A stretch of 64,000 bases of DNA. Origin: Melieria omissa (taxonomy: Eukaryota > Arthropoda > Insecta > Diptera > Ulidiidae). Both the position numbers and the translations under genes were made by a program. The DNA lies in assembly GCA_963971225.1 (NCBI GenBank), contig OZ020267.1, positions 150,961,920 through 151,025,919 of the forward strand, written 5' to 3'. Positions within the stretch are counted from its first letter, which is position 1; each line of letters begins with the position of its first letter. This document shows, piece after piece, positions 11,851 through 24,335 of this stretch. The notes beneath the pieces are model-generated. The model saw only the letters and a list, made by a program, of their open reading frames with translations, was not told the DNA's origin and made no database searches.

Positions 11851-12359
11851 TTAACCCTTTCGACCCCGAGTTGTATCTTGCGTCTTGATATTAGTTTTTG
11901 GTACTTTGTGCACACGACATTTGAAGTCGCCACGCCTCATTGTTAGAGTTCTAAAGCAGGTTTACTTTTGAACAATTTTACCTTAAAAGGCGTAAATAAG
12001 CTTTGTACCAATATTTTTTAATTAAAGAAAAATTATTTAATATTTATGGAAAAATACAAAATTATTACTGTTTTGATTTTATTTTACCATTATTAAAGAA
12101 ACAGGGCTTTGATCAAACGCGCCCAATTCGTAGACTTCAATTAGAACACAAACTTTCCCTGATGTCGCTGCAAATTATTGGAATTTATTTTGGGTATAAT
12201 AGTAAAATTTTTGTAATATGCTTGGAATTCACTTCTAAAGATATTAAATTGTTGAGGCCTATGTACATAAATTAAACTCATAAATCAATCACAGCTTTTG
12301 CTATAAGATGCCAAATATATGAAGTTGCTCTCAGGCAATTTTGGGGTCGAAAGGGTTAA
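11851..12359. mobile_element. piggyBac-like MITE, copy 1 (501 bp plus TTAA flanks)
   Basis: The ends are TTAACCCTTTCGACCCC and GGGGTCGAAAGGGTTAA, a perfect 17-bp inverted pair that includes the TTAA on each side. A TTAA target with CCC at the element end is the piggyBac-superfamily pattern. The interior is AT-rich and has no transposase. A second copy at 41972-42819 aligns along its length, which confirms a dispersed element rather than a chance palindrome. Confidence 0.85.
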
Positions 12360-15320
12360 TGAACATTAATAGAATAAATTAAAGTAAAGCCCGTAAAATG
12401 ACCACTAAATCGTGGAATAACCGAGTCAAGAAGACGTGTCATGTCTAAGCGACAGGTATTCATCCAGATCGAAATTCGAAGACGGCTAATGCAACTTGGC
12501 TAATGCCTCAATTGCATGCTTTTTCGACTGCTCCCACTGTAGTTCAGATATTCACATCAAACTCTTCTTCTCTTCTTCACACTCCTCTTCTATTCGATCA
12601 TGTCTCCACACCATTTCCTCACGCCGCCACTGTCATTCGCCAGCTCTCAGCACCTTTGGCGTTGGGCCTAAAACAAAAGTGAGCCATGCCGCAGGAGTCA
12701 AAGACAAAGTGCTGCAAATGGCCAAATTGTAACAATAGCACTTACGAAAATTAACAACAACGTTTATCGAATACTTTTTCTAGCTGTTGTTTTGTTTTGC
12801 TTTTGCCGCTCTAACATTTTCAATTTTCGTGCAATAACAATAATAATTGTGGCCAATTGTCTGGCTGGTAATTGCAACATGACCGAAACGGTAATTGTGC
12901 GCATGTTTTGCAGCAACTGGTGCGCTGCCACTGCCGTCTGTGGCTGCCGTTCAGCGTTGTCGTCACCCAGACCGCATGTGACCCCAGCAGCCGGCGTAAA
13001 AGTTCAAACAAGGCTAAATGCGCCAATCGATCGATCGGCGGAGCGCAGCGACTGGCCGTTTCTGCGACTGCCAAATTGTTGCGCCAAAATTGGCCGGCAA
13101 GGCACATTTGGCAGCGGCAGCCAGCTAATTACATGTTTGCTCTTGACGTTCCACGTATCGATATCCGATTCGGTTGGCTAGTTCACGCTTGTTACACATA
13201 AGCATACATGTGTATTGTTGTAATTGTTGTAATTGTTGTTGCACTTTCATTGCAAACGGGAATTGAGAAACGTGGGTGCTATCGCCTTTATTGTTGTTGT
13301 TTCATTTTGTCAGGTCGCTATTGGGTTGGGGGAGGGGGTGAGACTCTCATCCATTTAATTTCGTTCGTGTTGATGTGTTCGCGTGTTGTGGTTGCTTTTA
13401 TTTGTTCCTGTTGTGTTGTTATTGTTTTCAGTTGTTCAGTTGTTGCTGTTGATCAGTGTTGACACCTGTTCGACGGTGCACGGAGTTGGTTGGAACGTGA
13501 CTTTAAACGTTTTGTGGCCAGATCATGTCCTTTCGACTGTGACAACGTTTGCGTGTTGGCAACAAATTATTGTCTGCGACAAGTTGCGCTGCGACACCGT
13601 TGTGCGCTATTAGAAGAGTGAATGAGGAACACGATTTTCTTGGTATTTAGATAGATTTGTTTCATTCTACCTTTTGTCTGCGAGACTTTAGAATAAATTA
13701 AGGAAGCATATTTGGAGAGAAGGCCAAAAATCGTTTACTGTACTGAGGCCTTGAATTTAAAACTGCAAATTTTTTCTTGCAGAATTTTTGGTATTATAAG
13801 AATTTTGATAAAATTTTGGCACAATTCATATTTGGCTTTCGCTTTCGAAATCGCCATTCACTCAATGAAATCGCTTCTCAAAAAATACTCACGTCGAACT
13901 GATTGCATAAACAGAATGTGTGAGTGTCTGCTCTGCATGTTGCATGTTGTTTGTTGCTGCGACTAAACCTATCAAAACATGTCATCGACTGTGTGCTTCC
14001 AGCAGCTGCGCAGCTACAAAGCCCAACCGCATGCAAAATCAATGATGACTCTATCGAGCACAGCGAGTGCCGATCGCGCCCGTCGCAGTCGCAGTCGCTT
14101 GGCCAGCGCCAACGAAAAGAGCGGCCAAACACCGCACCTAGAAACGCGTCAGACGGCGAATCAATGCTGAAATTTATGAAAAGGTTGCAGTAAACTGGCA
14201 ACTAAAATGCTGCACCGCTGCACTGCAACTGAAGACGCGACTGCATTGAGCGCGTACGCCAAGTGAGTCGGTTCGCATTAAAAGCTGCACTCATATTTCA
14301 TTTGCTGCGGTTCAGCTGAGCTCCGAACGAAAATGCTAAAAACGAGCAAAGTGAAGGGATTTGTTGTCTTTGTGTTTGGTTGGCTTAGTCCAAATATGCG
14401 TTTGCGCACTTGCGGACAATGTCACCTAAATAGGCGCGTGGGGAGTGTCGCCACCAACCAATTAAGCGCAAAAATTCTAGCACAGAAATGCGCTCGAAGC
14501 GCGCAAACATTAATCACGCTTTTGTGTCCAAAAATTTTAATTCATTTTGATGTTGATTTTGTTGTCTTGTTTCTACATACTTTTGCTGTGGCGTTCTTTA
14601 TTTTGTGAGTTGGCGTTGTATGCGCTGTAAGACAGTGTTTCTGGTAAAAAAAAAAATTTAACTGGGAAGTAAAGTTTCTTTACTTGGACACTTTTTCTTT
14701 GGCCGCAATGTGCAGCGTTAATGTTTTCGAACCAACTAAACGTGACTGCCAGTGAACTGTGCGCAGAATTTTTTGACAAACTGCGGGCTGAAGTTGTATT
14801 CGGAGTTGTTGTTGTTGTTTTGTGATAGGTGGCAATGTTGTGGTACCATATATCACACCTTGTCTATTGACATTTGAGAATTTGTTATTAATCTACTGGC
14901 ACGTGTGTGTGTGTGTTGGTTTCTTTGAGAAATTTTTTGCCAAGTTTTTGTACTTTTTGCATATTTTTATTGTTTGGAAAAAGATTCAAGTGGAAGTGGG
15001 CTACCAAAAGGAAAAAAACCAAAACTTATAGCAAGAAGAAAGAGGAGAAATAACATCAACATAAAGTAGCCAAAGAGAGGTTAGGTTGAGGTAGGGTTGA
15101 TTTTAGGTTAATATTAGATTAAGATTTGGTTGAGGTTAGGTTTCGGATGTGTTGAGGTTAGGTAGAGGATGTGTTGAGATTAAGATGAAATGGCTGTCCT
15201 TGCATGGGACCTTACTGCAATATACAGATGAACCCAAAAGCAGCAATAAATTAGAATAAAAATGGAAAGACAATAAATAGGAAGAGAAATAGAAAGAAAG
15301 GATAAAAAGCTCAAAAACTA
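12360..15320. other. Intergenic DNA with a moderately GC-rich tract
   Basis: About 12780-13160 and 13980-14340 are less AT-rich and give several short ORFs on both strands with no domain. They could hold regulatory DNA or an unrecognised leader exon. A degenerate GGTTAGGTT-like patch lies at about 15071-15185. Short GTTGTTGTT runs are present. No gene can be supported. Confidence 0.35.
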
Positions 15321-15332
15321 AAGTCGAAAGGT

Positions 15333-16586
15333 TTTATTATTATTATTGATGGGGATGATGCACTGCGATCTGTAGATCTATTGTGCCCCCTTCTTGGACC
15401 TCAAAGATTGTCAGTGAGTCCAGTATCCAGGAGGAATTTTAGTATGCTTCCTACACCTCTGGATACCCAGTTCGTATCTGGTATAAGATGGTCCCCAGGT
15501 GTTTCTTTCTTTTATGCATGAGTACAGGGCTCTCTCCTAGTATGTGTAATGCAGTCTGGTTTTCCTGCAAGCAGAACTTGCAACACCCGTTTGCACGGAT
15601 TCCTAGTTTGATTCTTAGATGATAATTCAATCTGTAATGACCTGTTAGCATTCCCGTGATAATCCTTAGATTATTCTTTGATAGGGTCATGCATTCCTCG
15701 AATCCTTTCCTTTTGTAGGCCCCGATAACCATCTTGGAATGCCTTAGACCTGGTAGATTTTGCCAGTATTGGTTCCTTCTGGTTATCTCGATGGATTCAA
15801 GGCAAGCGTCCATAAACACTTCACTCATAACCCTATCTCCTAACCTTTATATCCTTCCTGAACCAACGCAATGCTTCGCATTAATAGGGGTCATCCCCTG
15901 CGCGTTTGTTCCTGTTAAAAAAAAAAAAAAAAAAAATCTCGTCCTTTCTCGTTAGGATGGAGGAAGCTCTTTTCCCAAACCACAAAAGGGTTTAGGGCCA
16001 GCAAAGGGTGTGGAAGCTCCCCTCCTTGCCAGTTCGTCGGCCCGTTCGTTTCCCTCAATGCCAGCGTGGCCCGGAACTCAAAGTACCCAGACCTGGTTGT
16101 AACGGCCAAGTTCGTTAAGCTTTTAAGGAACTTCAAACCAAGTTTTGAGGACACCTGGTAGGATCTTAGAGCCTTGATTGCCGCTTGGCTGTCGGAGAGG
16201 ATATCAATCTTTTGGTTCCGGTATCTTCTCGCCAGATTGAAATAAGCACATCTTTCAATGGCGTACATTTCCGCCTGAAAGATAGTGGTGTGTTTTCCCG
16301 TAGGCTCTGAGTATCTTATCCTCGGCCCGTATACGCCTATCTTCCCTGTTAAGGAGCCATCTGTGTACCAGGATATCATATGCTGGTCTATCAGATACGT
16401 TTCCGATATACCTACCCAGTTCTTTTTGTTACGGAGTTCAGTTTTAAATCTTTTGACAAAACTGAACTTTAGCGAGATTGAGTCCCTCGATATTGCAATG
16501 TCGGGATACTGATTTGTAAGAGTTTCAATACTCTTATGGCTCAGGAAACGTTCAGTCCCCATATTTATATCAGTCATCCGTAGGAG
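15333..16586 (-). mobile_element. I-type non-LTR retrotransposon, 5'-truncated copy 2
   Basis: Same family as the copy near 11 kb. The minus strand shows RNase H landmarks in order: WYTDGSLTG (first Asp), FQAEMYAIE (Glu), DSQAAI (Asp), VPGHAGIEGNERADELA (last Asp), then the RLNYHL...CKFC...C tail. A TGG-to-TGA change before VPGHAG, a frameshift and a nested insertion break the ORF. The 3' end is a (TAA)n run at about 15333-15345. The 12-bp target duplication AAGTCGAAAGGT lies at 15321-15332 and 16587-16598. The copy starts upstream of RNase H only, so it is a 5'-truncated, dead insertion. Confidence 0.88.
15791..15936 (+). mobile_element. Short A-tailed retroposon nested in I-like copy 2
   Basis: The alignment between the two I-like copies is interrupted by about 126 bp plus a 20-nt A run (15917-15936). 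ATCTCG before the insert (15785-15790) recurs after it (about 15936-15941), and removing one copy restores the host sequence. The insert points to the plus strand. The nearly pure A tail suggests recent insertion. It could be a SINE or a truncated LINE 3' end, and I do not recognise its body. Confidence 0.78.
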
Positions 16587-16598
16587 AAGTCGAAAGGT

Positions 16599-18706
16599 AA
16601 CCACGAAGAATTTTTGGGACTTCATGCAGCAAAAACTAGATAGATATTGTAAAAAAGGACTCGGAAATATAAAAATTAAGAGAAGAAGGAAGGCAAAACG
16701 AAACAATTATTCTTTTAGTCAAAAAGTAAAGGAAGCTAGAAGGAATGAAACAGAAAAAGAAAGGAGAAGAAAGGACAAATAAAAGAAAGAAGAAGAAGAG
16801 AAAAAGGTAAGTAAACAATCTCACATATCTCATTTGTTATTGAAAAATTAAAACTTGTGTTCAACATACGAACATTGACATCTTTGAACAGATCGTTTAC
16901 CAACACTCGAATCTCATAAAATTTGTTTGTTCAATTAATTTCAATTCATTCAATTTCAAGTGATTATCGTAAAATAACAGATGCCACACAAACTCTTCCG
17001 AACTGCTGTGTTTTGTGTGTGTGAGTGATTTAATTTTTTTTTTTGCAACACTCCAAAAAATGCCGCCGCCCATGTGCGCCCGCAGTCAAACGATAAAAGT
17101 GAAACTGAATTTATGTATTAAGGCTCGAAGTCATCTCACTTGTGCCGGTCGTACTTATGGCCAAATGCGAAATGTTGCAAATCAGCTTGAGGCGATGCAA
17201 AGCTCGATGGGTTTTTATGGTTATAGGCAAATTTATTGATACTTAAAGATTGATTTATTGTTAACAATGCATGATTATCGCATTCGCAAGTTCATGTTTG
17301 ATTTGACTATTGGAGCAGATAAAGTTGAGTAGACAGCAATGCTGCATTTTATTGGTAACAAGGAAGATCTGATATAATTTCTGACATAATTAAAGCAGCG
17401 ATATGGACAAAAAAGTTGCATATTCAAATACCAACATAATGCGCAGATTTTGTTTAGTATCAATGTCACAGTGTCACTTCCCATTTAGTGATGTCTTATA
17501 TACTCAACAGAACACCTCATATTATTAATGAAAATTAATTTGACTTATTCCATGGCAATTTGACAAATAAATATTATTATGTGACTTTAGTGACCATGGA
17601 AAATACTTGTATATTAATTTAACTTGAAAGAAACCACTGTGATGGACAATAAAGTTGATTGTTAGTGAAGCGTTCTTTTTATAATAAGCAAATTAATTTT
17701 AAAAATTAATTTAAATTTAATATGAGCTGAGTTGACAACGAAGAAATGAACAGCGAAACTTGATGAACTGAAATGTATTTTAAATTTTATTTAATCTTAA
17801 TGCCAAAGGGCAGTTACATCATGTGACTGTCAAGTCAGGATCGTTATTGCATCCACCTTTAGGTTTGAATTTATTCGTAAGAAGGGTCAATAAATTATTT
17901 GTTTACCTTTCAGTTAAACTTTTGGGTAATTTTTTTAATAAATAATTTGTTTACCTTTCAGTTAAACTTTTGGGTAATTTTATTATTTCAAATTACAAAT
18001 CATCTCATAAATAACTTATTTGCACACACTCACACACACACTGAGCTTTATTGTGTCGCTAAAATCATTATCATTAAATACCGAATTTAATTTGCAGGCG
18101 GAAAAATTTCCGTATTACGAAGGAAGGTGTGACTCATTGATTGAATTCAAAACAAACACGCCCAGCTTTGCATATAAATTGGCTTATTGAAGATTTTAGA
18201 TTGTAAGATTAGCTGCTTGAAGAATCCGTCTATAGATCTTATTGAGTCCAGACAGTTACTAAACAAAACTTTGGTTGAGAATCGCAAAAGTAGTGAAGTG
18301 ATTTTTGGTAGCAACTTAATTTCGTCTTTAGATTTTAAATCTTTTCTCAGTCCATCGAACCTTTGTCAATATTAATCGAGTATATATTTTAGTGAGTATA
18401 AGTAAGCATAAGTGAACTTTTATTTGTCTTGAAATATTTCGCCGACATTTTTTATAGTTAATTACAATAATTTGCATAAAAGCTGTCAACACACTCTTCT
18501 GCGCAGATAATGATTGAGATTTTATAATTCTCAGCGACGAACACTGCATCTCTGTTCTAGAACCAAACGAAATGCAGTCATCGTCGGTGGCGCTCAGCAA
18601 CCGCAAACTCTAACTTTAATCGTTTTGCGAGCGCCAACCAACCAACCAGCCAACCGTTCGACCAAATGCCGCGGCGCTCGTATTTGCCCTCTTGTGTGTA
18701 TTTTTT
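16599..18706. other. Intergenic DNA
   Basis: A purine-rich stretch runs at about 16660-16810. The short ORFs (for example 17015-17239) show nothing recognisable. CACACACACA at about 18027-18040 is a microsatellite. No gene is supported. Confidence 0.35.
17892..17986. repeat. Tandem duplication, period 48 bp
   Basis: Two units share TTTGTTTACCTTTCAGTTAA and TTTTGGGTAATTTT in order, with the second unit 48 bp after the first. Confidence 0.8.
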
Positions 18707-18744
18707 TATAAATGCAACGCATTGTTACAGTTCCAGGCTCAGTT
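18707..18744 (+). promoter_or_regulatory. Candidate core promoter: TATA box plus initiator
   Basis: TATAAAT at 18707-18713 is followed by TCAGTT at 18739-18744. If the A at 18741 is +1, the TATA starts at about -34, within the usual arthropod range. A GC-richer stretch follows and ends at a strong donor. This is inference from motifs only. Confidence 0.4.
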
Positions 18745-19320
18745 GCGGTTTGTATTTCAATTCGATTCGATTCATTTGGAAGTTGATTCCGTTCGTGCGC
18801 GTTGCTCCAGTCCGCTGTTCGCTGTGTGCTGAGCAAGTTCGCTGCTATTGCTGGCTGGTTTCTGGTTAGTTTGCCCGTTGGAGCCGGCAACGCTATTGCG
18901 GTTGTTCTCTATTGACCGACTGCCTGAGTACTTTTGCGCTGCATTGCATAAAAAGTGGTTTAGTGGAGTAGACGGCGTTGGCCAGTTAGTGTCGCGTAAT
19001 CGACTAAAAGCGGCTGCCTGCAAAACCAACGCACAATTCATATGTTGCACTGAGTTGGCGCACGCGCGCGATTTCGTCTTTGTCGGCATTTAGTTTCAAC
19101 AGAGTGGCGCGTGTCCTTACTGACTTGTGACGTATTATTTGTGGGTGCATTAGTGTGTTGACTGTGACTGTCTTGTTTCACGGGACATATTGAAATACCA
19201 GGATACAATTCATACCTGAAGGATAACGCAAGGCATTTTTGTTCTCTTGCAGTTTTTATACATCAAAAACAACTGTTGAACGGATTTAACGTTATTTGAA
19301 TTTGGATATTTTCTGCAACG
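18741..19320 (+). other. Candidate untranslated first exon ending at a GTGAGT donor
   Basis: The tract after the candidate promoter is clearly less AT-rich than its flanks and ends CAACG|GTGAGT at 19320/19321. It has short ORFs on both strands but no long one, as a 5' leader would. The next plus-strand exon I can support has its acceptor immediately before an ATG at 36828. This leader may therefore belong to the secreted-protein gene through an intron of about 17.5 kb. Confidence 0.4.
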
Positions 19321-19367
19321 GTGAGTCAAAAAAATATTTGTAGTAACTGATTAATTAATTAAATATA

Positions 19368-19875
19368 CAACGGAAATTAGTCACAAATATGTTGAATGCA
19401 AATGTAAAAGAAAAGAATTTTTAAGGTTATTTTTTGTAAAGAAAAATAAATGTTTCCTTAATTTTGAAAGAAAAATCTTAAATTAAATATTTAAACAACG
19501 GAAATTAGTCACAAATATGTGAACGCAAACGTCAGAGAAAAGAAATCTTAAGGTTATTTTGTGTGAAATAAAAAATTTAAAAATTATTCCCTAATTTTGG
19601 GAGAAAAATCTTATCACACAAATAGTGCCAGAAGAAATTCTTGAAAAATAAATATTTTCATTTTCAAGAATTTATGAAAAAAAATCTTCAAACAACGGAA
19701 ATTAATCACAAATATGTTGAATCCAAATGTAAAAGAAAATATTTTTTAAAGTTATTTTGCGTAAAACAAAATACAGTTTTCCTTAGTTTTAAGAGAAAAA
19801 TCTTATCACACAAATGGTTCAGGAAGAAACTCTTAAAAAAAAATTAATTTTCAAGAGTTTTTGAAAAAAAATGTT
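19368..19875. repeat. Three degenerate tandem units
   Basis: ACGGAAATTA...CACAAATATG starts recur at 19368, 19496 and 19693. Shared segments AAAAGAAA, AAGGTTATTTT and GAGAAAAATCTTATCACACA appear in the same order. Units 2 and 3 share an additional 3' part (TTTTCAAGA and a CTTGAAAAA-like inverted motif) missing from unit 1. Unit lengths are about 128, 197 and 183 bp. Confidence 0.75.
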
Positions 19876-21899
19876 CATTTAATATTCAAGGAAATTTAAA
19901 GTGTTTATGCAAACTGTTTTGTACCATACAGCTAAGAAATGTATTTAAAAAATTTGAAAAATATATTTAAGAATTACAAAAACATAAGTCAGTGCAATGC
20001 TATAAAAAACGAACGACCAAGTAGACGTCTAACGACCTTATAAAACAACAACAATGTTGCGACCACAATAAATACCTTAGTGCTCTGTCCAAAAGTTAAG
20101 ATCAATCTGAACAAAGTTTTGCATCTAAAGTATTTAAGACTTTAATTAATTATGTCAATTAACCAATGAATTTGTTTTGTGAACATTTTGATTGATAATT
20201 TCAACACTCAAAAATTATTTACAATCTTCATGAACAGATAACATATCATCTTACAATGCTTAAATGATGTGAAATTTATTTAATTTTTGTGCCACAAAAT
20301 AAAAAACTCGTTGAAATGACTGTTTTTACGTCAGATGTGGTACAATTTTTTTTTTTTAATTTATTTATTTTTAGGTCTGAAATTATTCTACCGAAATTCT
20401 AAAGCATTTTTTTTTAATTTTTTGGTAAATTTGAGTTTATTGGAAAGTACCGCATTTAATCCATAAGAATGAATAAAGAACTAACAACATAATTTTTCGA
20501 ATCTGCAGTGTTGAACCAAATATTCGTACTTAGAATTTAGTTAAATACTGGACGTATTTGTCTCCAAGATCCCGAATTCCATTGCTGATAAAAGGTTCTA
20601 ATACTAAACATTGCTGTTGTTTTCGCTTGCCCGCAAGGTCTGTCTTAAGTCTGTCACTTGACTTGCATAGAGTTGAGTTGTTGTTTAGTGTTGTTAGCAT
20701 TTTCCTTGAAAGCTTCAATGCATTTTCTTTTGCTCCACACACTTGGCTCGCCTCTCCTTGACTTTTTATTGTTTCTGTTTAAATTTCGCTTGATAACTGC
20801 CAGCAACAAACAAAATTCAGACTCGAACTAACAGTTTGCGCATTTTGTCAATGATTTCATATTGTCTGAGTGTTTTCACGTTTTCCACATAGCATAGCTT
20901 GCCATGGGTTCGTTTGCATGCGCCTATAAATAATTCATGACAAGTTACTCTGATCGTGTCGGCCATGTTATTGGATTTACACATTTCTAAGTAATGTCGA
21001 AAGGTGAGAAAATTCGTGGAAATTGTTTGTTGAGCCTTGTTGTGTCTTGTTGAAAATGTTTGTTGATTAGTATTTGATATGAATAACTCGTACATGCATG
21101 TATGACGGAAACAAAAATACTTTCAAATACGCAAATTAGTTATTTAGGCTGTTGGAAGGAAATAGTTCAAGCAATTTGAACTATTATTAGACACGTTTGT
21201 TTTTTAAGTCTTTTGTTGTGGTAACCTATGCTTTTTAGTTGCAAGAAGTGCTTAGTTTTTCAAAGTTAATGGAACAGATATAAGCTCGGAGCTATATTTT
21301 GAAACATGACTGACAGCAAAATTAGTCAAAATGGTGAAGGGGAAATAATGGCTTTTGAACCGAAAACTTGGTTAACCTTAAATAGGAGTAGAAGATTTGG
21401 TTAGTACTTATAGTTTATATTCATTTCATTTTCTTCAGAAAAGACAACCAGTAAGAGTAACTCAAGTGTGACTGTGTTGTGTAAGCAAAGTAACTCATAT
21501 CATTGTCATCTCTATTCGGTTAAATTGTATACAATCTTGTTGCCTTCTGCTATAGTTTGTTGTCTACATATTTAGTCTCACATTGGATATTACTTATTTG
21601 ATTTTTTTTATAATATGTGTCACTTCCTTATGACCAACCAACACATCGAATAGTTAATAGGCCGGACATGCCCAACATTGACATATATTTCTCCGCAACA
21701 TTTGTCTATATTAGCATTCGACAAATGTGTTGCCCAAATTGTTACGGTTGCAATTAAAAAACTTAATGGATTTGTGTTAATGCTCTCAATGCAAACACCA
21801 TGCAACACAACACTATGCAAAAAATAACCAAAACAGAGACGAACGCTGACGCCACATTGTACACGCCATATGAAGTCATTCGGCCACTCCACTTCGCGC

Positions 21900-22160
21900 T
21901 GTGGCAATGAGTAGCGCTGCGCATGCGCATTCGTATTTGCATTTATTGCGATTTTTCTTGCTCATCGCAGATATTTCGTATTTGCCAAATTTTTGCGCAT
22001 TTCTGATGCGCTGTTTTTAATTAGCGACCGCATTATCATAAACGCAATTTATTTTATTCGGGTTTATGGTGCAGCAACGGCGTCAAAACCACAAAGTCAC
22101 ATTTAAACGGCGTATAACCTATGCGTCGCAAACATATGCGGCTCGCCTTGTGCAGCGCCA
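21900..22160. promoter_or_regulatory. Candidate conserved regulatory block
   Basis: A compact stretch contains closely spaced homeodomain-type and Abd-B/Cad-like sites (TTTATTGC, TTTAATTAG, CATAAACG, TTTATTTTATT, TTTATGG) interleaved with GC-rich words, in an otherwise plain AT-rich intron. This is pattern recognition. Conservation cannot be tested here. Confidence 0.25.
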
Positions 22161-22644
22161 AGTAAGTCAACGGTGAAAGAATGAACGCACCACACAGCGG
22201 TCGCTCAATGACAAAATGTGTGCAAGCAATTAGAAATGACTGTCGGAAGTGTAATTTGGGAAGTAATTTGGGCGTTTGTTTTATGACACAACGGCAGCAA
22301 ATAGTGTTTTGTTAATAGCCAATTTGAGTGTTTTTCGAATGTGCTGGGAAAAATATGTGTTATTAACTAAAAAATAATATATATTTTTAATTATAGCTGT
22401 TTGTCTGTTTCTAAACTGCATGTAGCCGCAGTGATGCGTTTAGCATAAATAAAAATGCTAAACAACAAGTTTTCGAAATCCGGTATCTCGATTAGGAACT
22501 TTCAACTGTCGCTGAGAAGGCTGATCGCTATTCAACACTGTGCGGACAAGAATTTGCGGTTTCTTAAATGTGTTTTTGAATACTGGTGATGACGATTTTT
22601 TTTTAGAGTTTTGATGACAGCAAGTTATGGGGTTTTTTTGTTAC

Positions 22645-22830
22645 AATATTGTATAAGACTTCCTGATCTTTTTGGCTGAAAAGTGTGTCACTTCAGTAAA
22701 ATATAATCAATAAATATTAAGTTATGGTTATTTATTGTTTTTTTTTAATATTGTATAAGACTTCCTGATGTCTGTTTGGCTGAGTCGAAATTGTGCCACT
22801 TGAGTAAAATTTAATCAATAAATGACTAAG
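22645..22830. repeat. Tandem duplication, period 102 bp
   Basis: AATATTGTATAAGACTTCCT begins units at 22645 and 22747. Both continue with TTTGGCTGA, a GTGCCACTT-like segment and TAATCAATAAAT. Confidence 0.8.
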
Positions 22831-23620
22831 AAAATGCTTAGTTCGGGAGTTGCAGAGTGAAAGTTTGAGTAGAATAAAAAAAATTAAAATAAAAGGGGGA
22901 TTTAAAAAAAGGTGTGTAGATAGCCAGAAATTGGTCATCCTAGAGTTAAGATTCTAGAGACCTAAACAAGTGAGCCCTAAGAGATGAAGTTAATGAATCT
23001 CTCCTATTGATTCTTCTTTACATTATCTTATAACTGCTTAAAATTTTCCAAAGCATTTAAAACAGTTCATTTCAACTGATTGAACAGACTGTAATGCACA
23101 AGAAATTCAATGTCTCGTAGAAAATATCGCAGAAAAAAGACAGTTGCTTCAACTTGATTCCTTCCTTCATGTCGAGAAGTTTGATGCTATTTGATCGCTG
23201 CAGCTCAACGCAAAAGAGTCCTAATTCAAATTGTGAGACTTTTGAAGAAACAAATTTTTGTTGAAGTTAATTTTCAGTAAATTTGTGACAATTTTAGCAT
23301 TTATTTGCAAAAAAAAAAATTCATTTAATTTAATTAATTTTTAATTTAATTTACAAAATTTTTTTTAAACTTTTTAACTTGTATTTATAATTATTAAATT
23401 ATTAATCTATAATTATTAAATTCAGCAAAAGTGGCACAACTTAAAATAATTCGGTAATTATCGAATTAAAATGCAATATTATCAAAAAAGTCAGAACTCA
23501 AAATTTTGAATTGATTTTTTAGTGTAAAATAAAAAAAATCTTTGGAACTTATCCTAAAGCAAAATCTGTGGGATTTTCTACTAAACGGTCTATACATACA
23601 TATATGTATGTATGACATTT

Positions 23621-23716
23621 TAGTACCAATTATGAATAAGTACGAAACAAGCACATTTTCAGTTTTGGCTTAATTCTGGCATTCAAGTTAATTTCTGAGC
23701 TTTGGTGTATTCAGAT
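23621..23716. repeat. Dispersed repeat copy A
   Basis: GAATAAGTACGAAA followed by ACATTTTCAGTTTTGGCTTA, then CTGGCATTCAAGTTAA and TTTCTGAGCTTTG, also occurs at 63896-64000. The similarity is high over about 90 bp. The repeat type is unknown, and the second copy runs off the window. Confidence 0.75.
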
Positions 23717-24138
23717 ACCTATAGTAGAATTTTATGACAAATATTTTCATGGTACATTTTGTCCTTGAAAAGTCCTGCTTTACAGGACATTTTTGGCATT
23801 TTAGAAAAAAGAGTCAAGTTAACCCATAAAAATAGGAGCTACAGGGTTAAAATGCTCCACAAAAATGTTCATCGTAGTATTTTACATCAAATTGCTGAAC
23901 ACATCATATACCTAAAATGTGAGGTAACATGGTTTTCGTATGTTGATTCACCATAAGAATGAGCAAAAAGGGGAAAACTTTGACCTTCCATAAAAAAAAA
24001 TTCAGACGTAAACTTTTAAAACGCCGATACTCGTATATTTTTTTTTGCCCCCTCTACCAGAATCCGTTGTTAGAAGCTTGTTATTTTTTTTGTGTTGTGC
24101 AGTGTTATCTTTTTTCCATAAATTCCTTTTCCTTTAAT

Positions 24139-24335
24139 TTCTGTAGACATTGTGTTACTCACGCAAAAGTTAGACAAATGTGAACTCATTAGAAGTCTTT
24201 GCAAGCCATTCTCCCTCCTTTTCCCTTCAGCTTCTGTAGGCATTAAGTTACTCGGCTTTTGCCAGCCTGCTTCATGCAAAATTCAGACAAATGGGAACTC
24301 AAGTGAAGTCTATGAATGACTCTGCCAGCCATTCT
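24139..24335. repeat. Imperfect tandem duplication of about 95-125 bp
   Basis: Shared pieces are TTTCTGTAG/CTTCTGTAG, GTTACTC, AGACAAATG-GAACTCA, GAAGTCT and GCCAGCCATTCTCC-like words in the same order. The second unit is longer by internal insertions. Confidence 0.55.
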
